A DNA stretch of 64,000 nt. Source: Cupriavidus necator N-1. Its GTDB lineage: Bacteria > Pseudomonadota > Gammaproteobacteria > Burkholderiales > Burkholderiaceae. The notes under the pieces were generated by a model. That model was not told where the DNA came from and made no database searches. It saw nothing but the letters and a program-made list of their open reading frames with translations. The position numbers and the translations under genes were made by a program. Of this stretch, positions 53,826 to 62,358 are shown in pieces. The stretch is from the NCBI RefSeq assembly GCF_000219215.1, contig NC_015726.1, forward strand, positions 1,054,001-1,118,000, given 5' to 3'. The stretch's first letter is position 1; every line of letters begins with the position of its first letter.

Positions 53826-54941
53826 ATGACGTTTTCTCCCGAACCGGCCTACCAGCACGGCCACGCGCCGCGCACGGCGATCCTGCTGGTCAACCTGGGC
53901 ACCCCGGACGCACCCACGCCCAAGGAGGTGGGGCGCTACCTGAAGGAATTCCTGTCCGACCCGCGCGTGGTCGAGATCCCGCGCGTGGCCTGGCTGCCGC
54001 TGTTGCATGGGGTGATCCTGCCGCTGCGATCGCGCGCCTCGGCGCTGAAGTATGAATCGATCTGGCTGCGCGAGGCCCATATGACGGGCTCGCCGCTGCT
54101 GGTCTACAGCGAGCGCCAGGCCCATGCGCTGCAGCGGCTGCTGAACCAGCATGGCCATGAAGTGACGGTCGCGTGCGCAATGCGCTACGGCAACCCGTCG
54201 ATCGCCTCGGTGCTGGAGGCGCTGCGCCGGCAGGGCTGCGAGCAGGTGCTGGTGCTGCCGATGTATCCGCAGTACTCGGGCACCACCACGGCCACGGCCT
54301 TCGACGAGGTGTTCCGGGTGCTGGGCCAGTGGCGCAACCAGCCCGAGCTGCGGCTGGTCAAGCATTTCCATGACCACCCGGCCTATATCTCGGCGCTGCA
54401 CCAGCAGGTCGGCGCCTATTGGGCGCGGCACGGCATGCCGGACTTTGCCCGCGGCGACAAGCTGATCCTGTCGTTCCACGGCGTGCCGCGGCGCACGCTG
54501 GAGCTGGGCGACCCCTATCACTGCGAATGCCTGAAGACCGGCCGGCTGCTGGGCGAGGCGCTGGGCCTGCAGCCGGGCCAGTATCAGGTGACGTTCCAGT
54601 CCCGTTTTGGCAAGGCGGAATGGCTGCAGCCGTACACCGCGCCGACGCTGGCCGAGCTGGGCAAGGTCGGCGCGGGCCGGGTCGACGTCTTCTGCCCGGG
54701 CTTTCCGGCCGACTGCATCGAGACCCTGGAGGAAATCGCCATGGAAGGGCAGACCGAGTTCAAGGTCGCGGGCGGCAAGGATTTCCACTTCATCCCGTGT
54801 CTGAATGATGCCGATCCGTGGGTCGCGGCCATGGCCGAGATCGCGCTGCAGCACCTGCAGGGCTGGCCGCTGGCCACGCCGCATCCGCACGAACTGGAAG
54901 CACGGCGCACGCGCGCCCAGACCCGGGGAGCGGCGGCATGA
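53826..54941 (+). CDS. hemH: Ferrochelatase
   Basis: 371 residues. Inserts Fe2+ into protoporphyrin IX, the last step of haem synthesis. Conserved elements: [51 protein letters not shown], the catalytic His in [12 protein letters not shown] and the Glu in [12 protein letters not shown]. Cytoplasmic/peripheral membrane. ATG 53826 lies after a weak GGAAGCGAC. Its TGA overlaps the hsp15 ATG as ATGA, so the two are translationally coupled; hrcA is upstream on the same strand. Confidence 0.97.
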   Translation: MTFSPEPAYQHGHAPRTAILLVNLGTPDAPTPKEVGRYLKEFLSDPRVVEIPRVAWLPLLHGVILPLRSRASALKYESIWLREAHMTGSPLLVYSERQAHALQRLLNQHGHEVTVACAMRYGNPSIASVLEALRRQGCEQVLVLPMYPQYSGTTTATAFDEVFRVLGQWRNQPELRLVKHFHDHPAYISALHQQVGAYWARHGMPDFARGDKLILSFHGVPRRTLELGDPYHCECLKTGRLLGEALGLQPGQYQVTFQSRFGKAEWLQPYTAPTLAELGKVGAGRVDVFCPGFPADCIETLEEIAMEGQTEFKVAGGKDFHFIPCLNDADPWVAAMAEIALQHLQGWPLATPHPHELEARRTRAQTRGAAA

Positions 54942-55333
54942 ATGTCGACTTTGCGCCGGATGCGCGCCAGCGCATTGACAAATGGCTGTGGTGCGCGCGC
55001 TTCTTCAAGACGCGCTCGCTGGCGGCCGAAGCGGTGGAGCGCGGCAAGGTGACCGTGAACGGCCAGCCATGCAAGAACTCGCGCGAGGTGAAGCCCGGCG
55101 ACATGGTGGTGCTGGAAGCGCACCAGCAGCGCTGGGAACTGGTGGTGATGGGCATCGCCCCGGCGCGCGGGCCGGCGCCGGTGGCGCAGACGCTGTATGA
55201 GGAAAGTGCCGAAAGCCAGTCCCGCCGGCTGGCCGATGCCGAACGCCGGCGCCTGCAGCCGGAGCCGTCCGCGCAGATCCAGGGGCGCCCGACCAAGCGG
55301 GACCGGCGCCGCATCGACCACCTGAAGAGCTGA
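54938..55333 (+). CDS. hslR: Heat-shock ribosome-associated protein Hsp15 (S4 domain)
   Basis: 131 residues. The S4 RNA-binding domain occupies residues 11-70 ([39 protein letters not shown]); the C-terminal part is basic and ends [12 protein letters not shown]. Hsp15 binds stalled 50S subunits carrying peptidyl-tRNA and helps recycle them. ATG 54938 overlaps the hemH stop by 4 bases. It ends before a strong GC hairpin. Confidence 0.93.
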   Translation: MNVDFAPDARQRIDKWLWCARFFKTRSLAAEAVERGKVTVNGQPCKNSREVKPGDMVVLEAHQQRWELVVMGIAPARGPAPVAQTLYEESAESQSRRLADAERRRLQPEPSAQIQGRPTKRDRRRIDHLKS

Positions 55334-55342
55334 AATGACAAC

Positions 55343-55374
55343 GCGGCGGCACCGGGAAGCTCCGGTGCCGCCGC
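55343..55374. terminator. Strong GC hairpin after hsp15, no T-run
   Basis: A 13-bp perfect stem (GCGGCGGCACCGG and complement) with a six-base loop, between the hsp15 stop and the convergent small membrane protein gene. The lack of a T tract means a Rho-dependent or stability role is as likely as intrinsic termination. Confidence 0.55.
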
Positions 55375-55400
55375 GCAGTGGGCACAGGGTCAGGTGGCGC

Positions 55401-55574
55401 TTATTCCTGCGTGACTTCCTGACTGACGATAGGGACGATGTAGTGCTTGAACACCGCCTTGCCGCTGCCATACTCCGTATCGCGCGAGGTGAATGCGCCG
55501 GAAAGGCAGATAAAGACGGTCATGACCGCCAAGGCGGCCACAAGGCAGAGCGTCACGACTGGCAGCTTATGCAT
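55401..55574 (-). CDS. Small single-span membrane protein, 57 aa
   Basis: I do not recognise it. The sequence is M-H-K-L, one hydrophobic helix (PVVTLCLVAALAVMTVFICL), then a polar 30-residue tail with YGSGKAVFKHYIVPIVSQE. ATG 55574 has GAAAGG nine bases upstream. A longer frame continues to 55874 but without coding character. It sits antisense-facing between hsp15 and grpE, convergent to hsp15. Typical for small envelope-stress or regulatory membrane proteins, but no function can be assigned. Confidence 0.6.
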   Translation of the reverse strand: MHKLPVVTLCLVAALAVMTVFICLSGAFTSRDTEYGSGKAVFKHYIVPIVSQEVTQE

Positions 55575-55745
55575 GGCCAACCTTTCGGAAGAGGCACAAA
55601 GTTGAACCATCTCCAGGACCCCCGACATTTTTGTCATTTTTCTTACTGAGAATCTTAGTGAGTGCGATGCAGCAAAGCAATAAGGCGTCGATTGCATATG
55701 GGTGGCCTTTGTAACCGTGTGTTTCCGCGTCACGCCAGCGCCACT

Positions 55746-55773
55746 CTTGAAAACCTGCGCCTTGCCACCACCT
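55746..55773 (+). promoter_or_regulatory. Candidate heat-shock (sigma-32) promoter for grpE
   Basis: CTTGAAA at 55746-55752 matches the sigma-32 -35 box; about 13 bases later CCACCACCT is a poor match to the CCCCATNT -10. It lies 100 bases before grpE, which is a heat-shock gene. Confidence 0.4.
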
Positions 55774-55849
55774 GCACGGAACACGCGCCGATTTACCACC
55801 CGCGGCCAGGCCCACGGCGGGCCGCGACAATGCATTGATACGGATCGAC

Positions 55850-56410
55850 ATGGAAGAACAGAAGCAGACGCCAACCACCCAGACGCCTACGCCCGCGGGC
55901 GAAGAGGCGGCCAACGCCAGCCAGGAAACCGGTGCGCCGGAAACCGCTGCCGTGGATGACGTGGCGGCCCAGCTGGCCGCCCTGGAAGCCAAGGCGCGCG
56001 AGCATTACGACCTGTATATGCGCGCCGTTGCCGAAGGCGAGAACATCCGCCGCCGGGCGCAGGACGATGTCGCCAAGGCGCACAAGTTCGCCATCGAGAA
56101 CTTCGCCGACAACCTGCTGCCGGTGATGGACAGCCTGCAGGCCGCGCTGGCCGACGGCTCGGGCGATATCGCCAAGCTGCGCGAAGGCGTCGAACTGACC
56201 GCGCGCCAGCTGGCGGCCGCCTTTGAGCGCGGCAAGATCGTTGAACTCAACCCGGTGGGCGAGAAATTCGACCCGCACCGCCACCAGGCCATCTCGATGG
56301 TGCCGGCGGACCAGGAACCCAATACCGTGGTGACCGTGCTCCAGCGCGGCTACACCATTGCCGAGCGCGTGCTGCGGCCGGCGCTGGTGACGGTGGCGGC
56401 ACCGAAGTAA
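55850..56410 (+). CDS. grpE: Nucleotide exchange factor GrpE
   Basis: 186 residues. Releases ADP from DnaK. After an acidic, Gln/Thr/Pro-rich N-terminus come the long dimerising helix ([31 protein letters not shown]) and the C-terminal beta-wing with [22 protein letters not shown] and [22 protein letters not shown] 55850 is preferred to a TTG at 55835. In this window it is followed by a thioredoxin-like gene and not by dnaK/dnaJ. Confidence 0.97.
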   Translation: MEEQKQTPTTQTPTPAGEEAANASQETGAPETAAVDDVAAQLAALEAKAREHYDLYMRAVAEGENIRRRAQDDVAKAHKFAIENFADNLLPVMDSLQAALADGSGDIAKLREGVELTARQLAAAFERGKIVELNPVGEKFDPHRHQAISMVPADQEPNTVVTVLQRGYTIAERVLRPALVTVAAPK

Positions 56411-56498
56411 GCCGGCCCGGGACGGCGGCGTGCCATCCTGGATTGCGACCTGACGCCCGGTGCCGGCTGGCCCGGGCGTTTGTCATTCTGGAGCGAGC

Positions 56499-56930
56499 AT
56501 GACCACTGAACCAGGCGCCGGCTCGGCGCAGTCGTCCCCGGCCCCCCACCTCGACCACCGCGCCTTCGAGGCGTTCGGCATGCGCGAGGTCGATGACGGC
56601 ATCATCGACGCCGCCATAGCCGGGGCCGGCGACGCGCTGGTGTGCGTGTTCTTCTGGGGGGTGGACTGCTTCAACTGCGAGATGGCCAAGAAGGCCATGC
56701 TGGCCAACCCCGAACCGGTCCGCGCGCTGGCGCTGCACTGGCTGCATGCCAACGTCTACGCGCATCCCGGGCTGGGCCGGCGCTTTGGCCTGCATGGCAT
56801 CCCGGTGTTCATGTTCTTTCAGAACGGCAAGAAACTGGGCCGCGCCACTGGCTGGCATGGCCACGGCCAGTTTGCCGCCGCGGTGGCCAATGCGCGGCTC
56901 AAGGCCAGCGGTAAGCCGCTGGCCGGCTGA
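56499..56930 (+). CDS. Thioredoxin-family protein
   Basis: 143 residues. One thioredoxin fold with redox motif C-F-N-C in FFWGVDCFNCEMAKKAM and the cis-Pro in HGIPVFMFFQNGKKLGRATGW. No signal peptide, so cytosolic. The CFNC active site differs from the CGPC of thioredoxin, and Trp at the usual position is retained as W-G-V-D. A role in thiol reduction under stress fits the position directly behind grpE (88-base gap). Confidence 0.87.
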   Translation: MTTEPGAGSAQSSPAPHLDHRAFEAFGMREVDDGIIDAAIAGAGDALVCVFFWGVDCFNCEMAKKAMLANPEPVRALALHWLHANVYAHPGLGRRFGLHGIPVFMFFQNGKKLGRATGWHGHGQFAAAVANARLKASGKPLAG

Positions 56931-56952
56931 GCGGTCTGGCCGTTCAGCGGGT

Positions 56953-58269
56953 TCAGCGGGACAGCGCGTAGCCGATGCGGAACTGCCACGGCAGCTTGTG
57001 GTTGTAGTCCAGCAGGCTCTCGCCATAGCCGACGAAGTAGCCCGCCATCAGGTAGCCCGCGGTGCCGGGAATCAGCCGCGCCATCGGGTAGGTCAGCTGG
57101 GCGTCGACGCTGCCGTACCACTTGCGCGTGCCCTTGCGCAGCGTGGCGGAGAACTCCCATGAGTCCGGGCGCCCGTAGGCAATGCCCAGGTCCATGAAGC
57201 CGCGGTAGTGGGCGATGTCGGGGTTGTCGCCCTTTTCCACATAGGCATAGAGCTTGGGCGCGACGCGCCAGTGCCAGTCGTTCTGGTCGCCGAAGTAGAA
57301 GGTCGGCTTGACGAAGACCGTATTGATGCTGCGCGATTCGTCGCCGCTGCGGCCATTGGATTCATGCTCCAGGCCGGCCGCCAGCGACAGCCGGCTGATG
57401 ACGTTGTTGCGCACGCCGGTATCCGACAGGTAATAGAACAGGCTGGGCCGGTAGTTGGTGTCGCGGAACGGCTTGGACTGCTCGGACAGGTCCCACAGCG
57501 AAAACTGCGTGTAGCCCACGTACAGGTTGTCGAACAGGCGCTTCGACGCCGGGTCCTCGCCCTGAAACAGGCGGTACTTGAAACTCAGCTGGAACTTGGC
57601 GTTGGCGCCGTCATGCGCGCCGACCATGAAATACATCGGGTCATGGAACGACAGCCGGGCGCTGTCGCGCAGGTCGGCCGGCGCGGGTGCGGCGGCGCCC
57701 GCCGTGGTGACCGGGGAGACCGGCACGGCTGCGGTAGCGGTCGCCGGCTCTGCGGCGTCGGTGGCCGGCTCGGTGCCGTTCGCCGCCGGTGCCTTGCCGG
57801 CGACCGGTGGCGCGGCGGTGGCGGGTTCGCCGGGCTGCGGCAGGCGGTTCAGCGTCACCAGTACCGGCGCGGCGTCGATGCCGGTGGCATCCAGCCGCAC
57901 CTGGCCGCGCAGGGCCGGGGGCAGCGCCACCGTGTAGCGGATCGCGCGGTGCTCACCGCGGCGCAGGTTGACCACGGCCGGGCCCGAGACTTCGCGCCAC
58001 AGCACCAGCCGCACCGGCGCCTGCAGGTCGCCCGAGGCGGTCACTTCGAGCGTGTCGGGAATCCGGTAGCGGCGCGTGGCGTCGTCGGCGCTGACCACCA
58101 GCGTCAGCGTCAGCGGCTGGTTGCCGTCGATCACGCGCGGCGGCTGCAGCAGCGCCACCCCGGCGTGGCCGGCCAGCGGCCAGGCCAGCATCAGCGACAG
58201 GCAGAGCGGGGCAACGGCGCGGCCGGCGGACGCGAGCCGGCGCCGGCGGGGGAGGGCAATACGGGGCAT
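56953..58269 (-). CDS. pldA: Outer-membrane phospholipase A (OMPLA)
   Basis: 438 residues. Signal peptide, then about 130 residues of a beta-rich extension and a Pro/Ala/Thr linker, and the OMPLA beta-barrel in the C-terminal 220 residues, ending in the barrel signal I-G-Y-A-L-S-R. The catalytic triad is H302, S304 in GLEHESNGRSG and N316 in SINTVF; the spacing H-2-S and H-14-N equals that of E. coli OMPLA (142, 144, 156). YTQFSLWDLSEQSKPF is a family signature. ATG 58269 precedes a normal signal; a codon at 58293 is possible. Confidence 0.92.
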   Translation of the reverse strand: MPRIALPRRRRLASAGRAVAPLCLSLMLAWPLAGHAGVALLQPPRVIDGNQPLTLTLVVSADDATRRYRIPDTLEVTASGDLQAPVRLVLWREVSGPAVVNLRRGEHRAIRYTVALPPALRGQVRLDATGIDAAPVLVTLNRLPQPGEPATAAPPVAGKAPAANGTEPATDAAEPATATAAVPVSPVTTAGAAAPAPADLRDSARLSFHDPMYFMVGAHDGANAKFQLSFKYRLFQGEDPASKRLFDNLYVGYTQFSLWDLSEQSKPFRDTNYRPSLFYYLSDTGVRNNVISRLSLAAGLEHESNGRSGDESRSINTVFVKPTFYFGDQNDWHWRVAPKLYAYVEKGDNPDIAHYRGFMDLGIAYGRPDSWEFSATLRKGTRKWYGSVDAQLTYPMARLIPGTAGYLMAGYFVGYGESLLDYNHKLPWQFRIGYALSR

Positions 58270-58400
58270 GGTTTGCGGGCACCGCGCCGCCATATGACGG
58301 CAACGCGGCTAGGGAAATGCGGACCCCAAAGCCTACCACGCACCCATCGGAGGGTTGTGACGAATTGTACGCAGCACTTGATGCGTCTCGCGTACCGGAC

Positions 58401-58832
58401 TTAGCGGTTGGCGCGGCGCTTCACGCAATCGACGTAGTGGTCGCCGTCGGGCGGCTGGCCGGTGCGTTGTGCCTGCCACAGCATTTCGCCCAGGCATTCC
58501 ATCACCTGGTGCTGGGCTTCGTGCGGGGAATCCAGCCGGCGCGCCAGCGCCTCATAGGCCTGGCGAATGCCGCGCGGCTGGTCGACCGAGACCTGCTCGG
58601 AGATCGACAGGTGCATCGACAGGTGCAGGAAGGGGTTGGTCTGGCCTTGCTCGGGAGTGTAGTCCTGCGACAGCGCACCTTCACTGTCGCGCAGCAGGCC
58701 GTGGTACTCGGGGTGCTCGCCGATCCAGTCGATTGCGATGGCTTCCAGCGGGGTCAGCACGCCGCCTGTGAGCTGCTTCTGCCAGGCATCGCAGAAGAAC
58801 CGGCGGACTTCTTCTCGGGAGGGATTAAACAT
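58401..58832 (-). CDS. DUF1841 family protein
   Basis: 143 residues, function unknown. The family marks are the N-terminal MFNPSREEVRRFFCDAWQKQ, the central HPEYHGLL and NPFLHLSMHLSISEQVSVDQPRG, and HQVMECLGEMLWQAQR, all found in beta/gamma-proteobacterial DUF1841 proteins. Soluble, His/Cys-rich C-terminal half (GDHYVDCVKRR). Divergent from the DMT permease gene (102-base spacer). Confidence 0.85.
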   Translation of the reverse strand: MFNPSREEVRRFFCDAWQKQLTGGVLTPLEAIAIDWIGEHPEYHGLLRDSEGALSQDYTPEQGQTNPFLHLSMHLSISEQVSVDQPRGIRQAYEALARRLDSPHEAQHQVMECLGEMLWQAQRTGQPPDGDHYVDCVKRRANR

Positions 58833-58934
58833 GGTGGCGACATTGTAAACGAGGGCCGCGGCCCGCGCTGGCGGCGCCGCTTGTTGCAAGCGGCGCCAAG
58901 TAGAATGCGGGATCGCCGACTTTCCGCCCGCTCG

Positions 58935-59873
58935 ATGACCGCTTCCGCCCAAACCGCCCCGGACCACGCCCGCGACAAGCTGGCCGGCGTGCTGCTGATC
59001 GCGCTGTCGGCCAGCGCCTTTGGCGCCATGGCGATCTTCGCGCGCTTTGCCTACGCGGCCGGCGCGGATGTCTACGGGCTGCTGCTGGTGCGCTTCATGC
59101 TGGCCGCCGCGGCATTGGCCTGGGTGATGCGCACGCGCGGCATCGCCTTGCCGCCGTGGCGCCGCGTGCTGGCGCTGGCGGCGATGGGCGGCATCGGCTA
59201 TGTCGGCCAGCTGTTTTGCTTCTTCAGCGCGCTCAACCATGCGCAGGCCAGCCTGGTGGCGCTGTTGCTGTACCTGTATCCGCTGTTCGTGACGATCCTG
59301 GCGGCGGTCTTCCTGAAGGAGCGGCTGACCACTGCCGCGGTGATCGCGCTGGTGTTGTGTTCGGTGGGCGCCGGCCTGACCGTCGGCGGCGGCGAGGGCT
59401 CACCGCTGGGGATCGCGCTGGGGCTGGCGGCGGCGGTGATCTATTCGGTCTATATCATCGTCGGCGCGCGCGTGACTGCCGGCGTCAACCCGATCGCCAC
59501 CACCACGGTGATCTGCACCGCGGCGGCGCTGGTCTACGGCGCCGTCGGCCTGCTGCGGATGGGGGCGGGCGCGCCGCCGCAGTTCCCGGCCACTGCCGGC
59601 GGCTGGCTGGCGCTGGCAGCCATCGCGCTGTTGTCGACGGTGCTGGCGATCCTGACCTTCTTCGCCGGCCTGCAGCGGCTGGGCGCGGCGCAGGCGTCGA
59701 TGCTGTCGACGCTGGAGCCGGTGGTCACGGTGCTGCTGGCGGCGCTGCTGCTGGGCGAGCATATCGGCGCGGCGCAGGCCGTGGGCGGCGGGCTGATCCT
59801 GGCCGGCGTGCTGTGGCTGACCCGCCGGGGCAGTGCGCCGGCGCCGGCCCGCGCCGATATGCAAGGGAATTGA
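58935..59873 (+). CDS. EamA/DMT-family transporter
   Basis: 312 residues with ten predicted membrane spans in two repeated EamA halves ([20 protein letters not shown]..., [20 protein letters not shown]...). The motif [17 protein letters not shown] near the end is typical for drug/metabolite exporters of this family. No signal to name the substrate. Short cytosolic N- and C-termini. Followed by the nitroreductase gene after 88 bases. Confidence 0.92.
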   Translation: MTASAQTAPDHARDKLAGVLLIALSASAFGAMAIFARFAYAAGADVYGLLLVRFMLAAAALAWVMRTRGIALPPWRRVLALAAMGGIGYVGQLFCFFSALNHAQASLVALLLYLYPLFVTILAAVFLKERLTTAAVIALVLCSVGAGLTVGGGEGSPLGIALGLAAAVIYSVYIIVGARVTAGVNPIATTTVICTAAALVYGAVGLLRMGAGAPPQFPATAGGWLALAAIALLSTVLAILTFFAGLQRLGAAQASMLSTLEPVVTVLLAALLLGEHIGAAQAVGGGLILAGVLWLTRRGSAPAPARADMQGN

Positions 59874-59918
59874 ACGGGTTGCTCAAAGGCGCTGTCGTGG
59901 GGCGCACAAGGCGTTGGG

Positions 59919-59924
59919 TACAAT
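59919..59924 (+). promoter_or_regulatory. Candidate -10 element for the RutE-like gene
   Basis: TACAAT in GTTGGGTACAATCGCGCC, 38 bases before the ATG; no strong -35 visible. Confidence 0.35.
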
Positions 59925-59961
59925 CGCGCCTTCTCTTAAATCTCGTACAGGAAAGAAGCGC

Positions 59962-60549
59962 ATGTCCCAGATCGACAACGCCGCGCTGGCGCAGCTGTTC
60001 ACCGAAGCCCGCACGCACAACGTGTGGCAGGACCGCCACGTGGACGACGCCGTGCTGCACCAGATCTATGAAGCGATGAAGTTCGGCCCGACCGCTGCCA
60101 ACAGCAGCCCGGCGCGCATCGTGTTTGTCAAGAGCGCTGCCGAGAAGGCGCGCCTGGTGGACTGCGTGTCGGCCGGCAACGTCGACAAGACCCGTTCGGC
60201 GCCGGTGACGGCCATCATCGCCTTCGACACCGCCTTCCACGACCAGCTGCCCAAGCTGTTTCCGCATGCCGACGCCCGTTCCTGGTACGCCGGCAACGCC
60301 GAGAAGATCGCCCGCGACGCGCTGATGAACAGCTCGCTGCAAGGCGGCTACTTCATCCTGGCGGCGCGCGCGCTGGGCCTGGACTGCGGCCCGATGGGCG
60401 GCTTCGATGCCGACAAGGTCAACGCGGCCTTCTTCCCTGACGGCAAGTGGCAGGTCAACTTCCTGTGCAACCTGGGCTACGGTGAGGCCGACAAGCTGTT
60501 CCCGCGCGGCCCGCGCCTGTCGTTCGACGAAGCCTGCCGCATCGTCTGA
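59962..60549 (+). CDS. Nitroreductase-family protein, RutE/HadB type
   Basis: 195 residues of the FMN-dependent malonic-semialdehyde reductase RutE group. It has the N-terminal [36 protein letters not shown], and [26 protein letters not shown] with a flavin-binding loop, and ends with [12 protein letters not shown]. Other rut genes for pyrimidine breakdown are not nearby; family members also act as general nitro- or quinone reductases. ATG 59962 follows AGGAAAGAAG. Confidence 0.88.
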   Translation: MSQIDNAALAQLFTEARTHNVWQDRHVDDAVLHQIYEAMKFGPTAANSSPARIVFVKSAAEKARLVDCVSAGNVDKTRSAPVTAIIAFDTAFHDQLPKLFPHADARSWYAGNAEKIARDALMNSSLQGGYFILAARALGLDCGPMGGFDADKVNAAFFPDGKWQVNFLCNLGYGEADKLFPRGPRLSFDEACRIV

Positions 60550-60576
60550 ACGCGCTGCGCACCAACGGTGCCAGAC

Positions 60577-60610
60577 AAAAAAAGCGACCCGCCGTGGTCG
60601 CTTTTTTTTT
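60577..60610 (+). terminator. Very strong bidirectional terminator
   Basis: Stem AGCGACC/GGTCGCT (60583-60589 and 60596-60602) with a six-base loop, flanked by A7 and T9 that can extend the stem; CCAGAC/GTCTGG outside it is also complementary. It separates the convergent RutE-like gene and Coq4-family gene. Confidence 0.94.
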
Positions 60611-60631
60611 GTCTGGCGCGCGGCGGCGGCT

Positions 60632-61357
60632 TCAGGCCGTCCACTCCTGCACGGGATTGCAGGCCAGGTAGCGCTGGGGTTCGGCAATGCCAAGCCGCGC
60701 GCGGGCCGCGTCGATGGGTTCATGCAGCAGGTTCTCGTAGTCCTCGCCCAACAGCCATTGGGCGCGGCGGCCCAGCCGGTAGCCCTCCAGCACGGCCCGC
60801 GCAAAGGCCAGGCTGCCGCTCACGCGCAGGCTCTTCAGCGACGCCGCGATGGCGATGAAGGCCCAGCCCTTGCCGCCGGTCTGGGCATAGCTGAATGCCA
60901 CCAGTGCGGCTTCGCCAAGGCTTTCATCGGCCCGGTAGCCGGTAAGCACATGCCAGATGTCGTGGATGTCGCGGGTACGCCGGCCGAACCACATGTAGGC
61001 GTCCTCGACCACGGGCTCCTGGTCCAGGTTCGAGACCTTGGCCAGCCCGTCAGCGCTGTAGCCGGTCTGTTCCAGGAAGGCGCGATAGGCCGCGCCCACC
61101 GTGCCCGGTGCGAACCTGGCCACGTAGGCGGGATCGGACAGGCGCTCCGCCAGCTCGACGCGCTGGTAGACCATGCGCCGCCCGTCCGGTGTGCTCAGCA
61201 GGCGGCTGAAGTTGCGGGGCATGGACGGCCCGTTGAGTGCGCGCATGATGCGGAACACCTGCTCCGTGTCGTTGCCATTCGCCATCAGCTTGCGAACGGC
61301 CTGGAACGCGGTGAAGACATCCTGCTTGTAGGGGTTGGAACCGGTGGTGGTGGCCAT
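60632..61357 (-). CDS. Coq4-family protein
   Basis: 241 residues of the ubiquinone-biosynthesis Coq4 family. The metal-binding HDxxH-type motif is R-D-I-H-D-I-W-H in the segment RTRDIHDIWHVLTGY; FSRLLSTPDGRRMVYQR and GRRAQWLLGEDYENLLHEP are also family-like. In eukaryotes Coq4 acts on the quinone headgroup (decarboxylation/hydroxylation). Third gene behind a Baeyer-Villiger-type monooxygenase and an alpha/beta hydrolase, 17 bases after the latter, so its substrate may be linked to that catabolic pathway rather than ubiquinone. Confidence 0.85.
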   Translation of the reverse strand: MATTTGSNPYKQDVFTAFQAVRKLMANGNDTEQVFRIMRALNGPSMPRNFSRLLSTPDGRRMVYQRVELAERLSDPAYVARFAPGTVGAAYRAFLEQTGYSADGLAKVSNLDQEPVVEDAYMWFGRRTRDIHDIWHVLTGYRADESLGEAALVAFSYAQTGGKGWAFIAIAASLKSLRVSGSLAFARAVLEGYRLGRRAQWLLGEDYENLLHEPIDAARARLGIAEPQRYLACNPVQEWTA

Positions 61358-61374
61358 GGGCGGGGCTCCGTGGA

Positions 61375-62358
61375 TCAGGCGACCTGCGCCTGGGCCGGCG
61401 CGGGTACATGCAGCCGGGCGGCGGTGTCGCGGACGAAATCGACGCTGGTATCGACGGCGGTCACCGGCAGCATATGCCCGCCGCTGACCAATGTCAGCGT
61501 GGCGCCGGGGACCTTGGCGACAAGCGCTTCGCCATGCTCGGCAAAGTCCAGGATGTGGTCTTCGCGGCCGTAGAGGACACTGACCGGCACGCGCAGCGTG
61601 CCATAGCGGTGCAGCAGCGCCGGCAGGCTATGCGCGGCACCGATCAGGTCTTCGGACGCGGCCAGGAAGTGGCAGGGCCGCAGCGCCAGCAGGCCGCCTC
61701 CGCGCGTCGGGAAGTCGTCCGGCACCGGGTCCGGGCCGAATACGATGTCCATCACGGCTTCGCGGCGCCGTATCGACATCGGCACCACCAGCGTCCATGC
61801 CATCAGCCGGCGCAGCCACGCGCTGTGCACGGCCATGGCCTGGAACACCGGCGAGATCGCCTTGGGCGGGTGCGTGAGCGGCGCGATCAGTGCCAGCCCG
61901 CCCACGCGTTCGGGGTGGTGGATGGCCAGCGCCAGCGCAATGGCACCGCCCAGCGAATGGCCCACCACCAGCGGACGCTCCAGGCCAAGCTTGTCGCACA
62001 GCGCGGCGAGCGCCGCGGCCTGTGCCGGCAGGTCCGCGGCGCTGCCCGGCGTGCGTGTGGAGTGGCCCGCGCCGGGGCGGTCGACGGCGATCACGCGGAA
62101 GTGCTCGGCAAGCGGCCCGATCATGCCGTAGCCAAAATTCTCAAGCTGGCCAGACAAGCCATGCACCAGCAGCACCGCCGGGCCCTGGCCGCGCTCCACC
62201 ACATGCAGCCGCGCGCCGGGCACATCGACAAAGCGGCCGGGCGGCGGCATGGCGGCTTCGATGCGCCGGGCGGTGCGCCACGTGTACAGATACAGCGACG
62301 CGCCCAGCACCAGGATCAGCCCGATCAGCACCGCGAAGACGGTCAGGACGATGGTCAT
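61375..62358 (-). CDS. Alpha/beta hydrolase, membrane-anchored
   Basis: 327 residues. An N-terminal membrane helix (IVLTVFAVLIGLILVLGASLYLYTW) is followed by an alpha/beta-hydrolase domain with nucleophile Ser in VVGHSLGGAIAL, oxyanion LLVHGLSGQLEN, acid in VLYGREDHILDF and His in VSGGHMLPV. It could hydrolyse the ester made by the upstream monooxygenase. ATG 62358 overlaps the preceding stop by 4 bases (ATGA), so translation is coupled. The cluster is transcribed from the operator at the window's right edge. Confidence 0.92.
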   Translation of the reverse strand: MTIVLTVFAVLIGLILVLGASLYLYTWRTARRIEAAMPPPGRFVDVPGARLHVVERGQGPAVLLVHGLSGQLENFGYGMIGPLAEHFRVIAVDRPGAGHSTRTPGSAADLPAQAAALAALCDKLGLERPLVVGHSLGGAIALALAIHHPERVGGLALIAPLTHPPKAISPVFQAMAVHSAWLRRLMAWTLVVPMSIRRREAVMDIVFGPDPVPDDFPTRGGGLLALRPCHFLAASEDLIGAAHSLPALLHRYGTLRVPVSVLYGREDHILDFAEHGEALVAKVPGATLTLVSGGHMLPVTAVDTSVDFVRDTAARLHVPAPAQAQVA

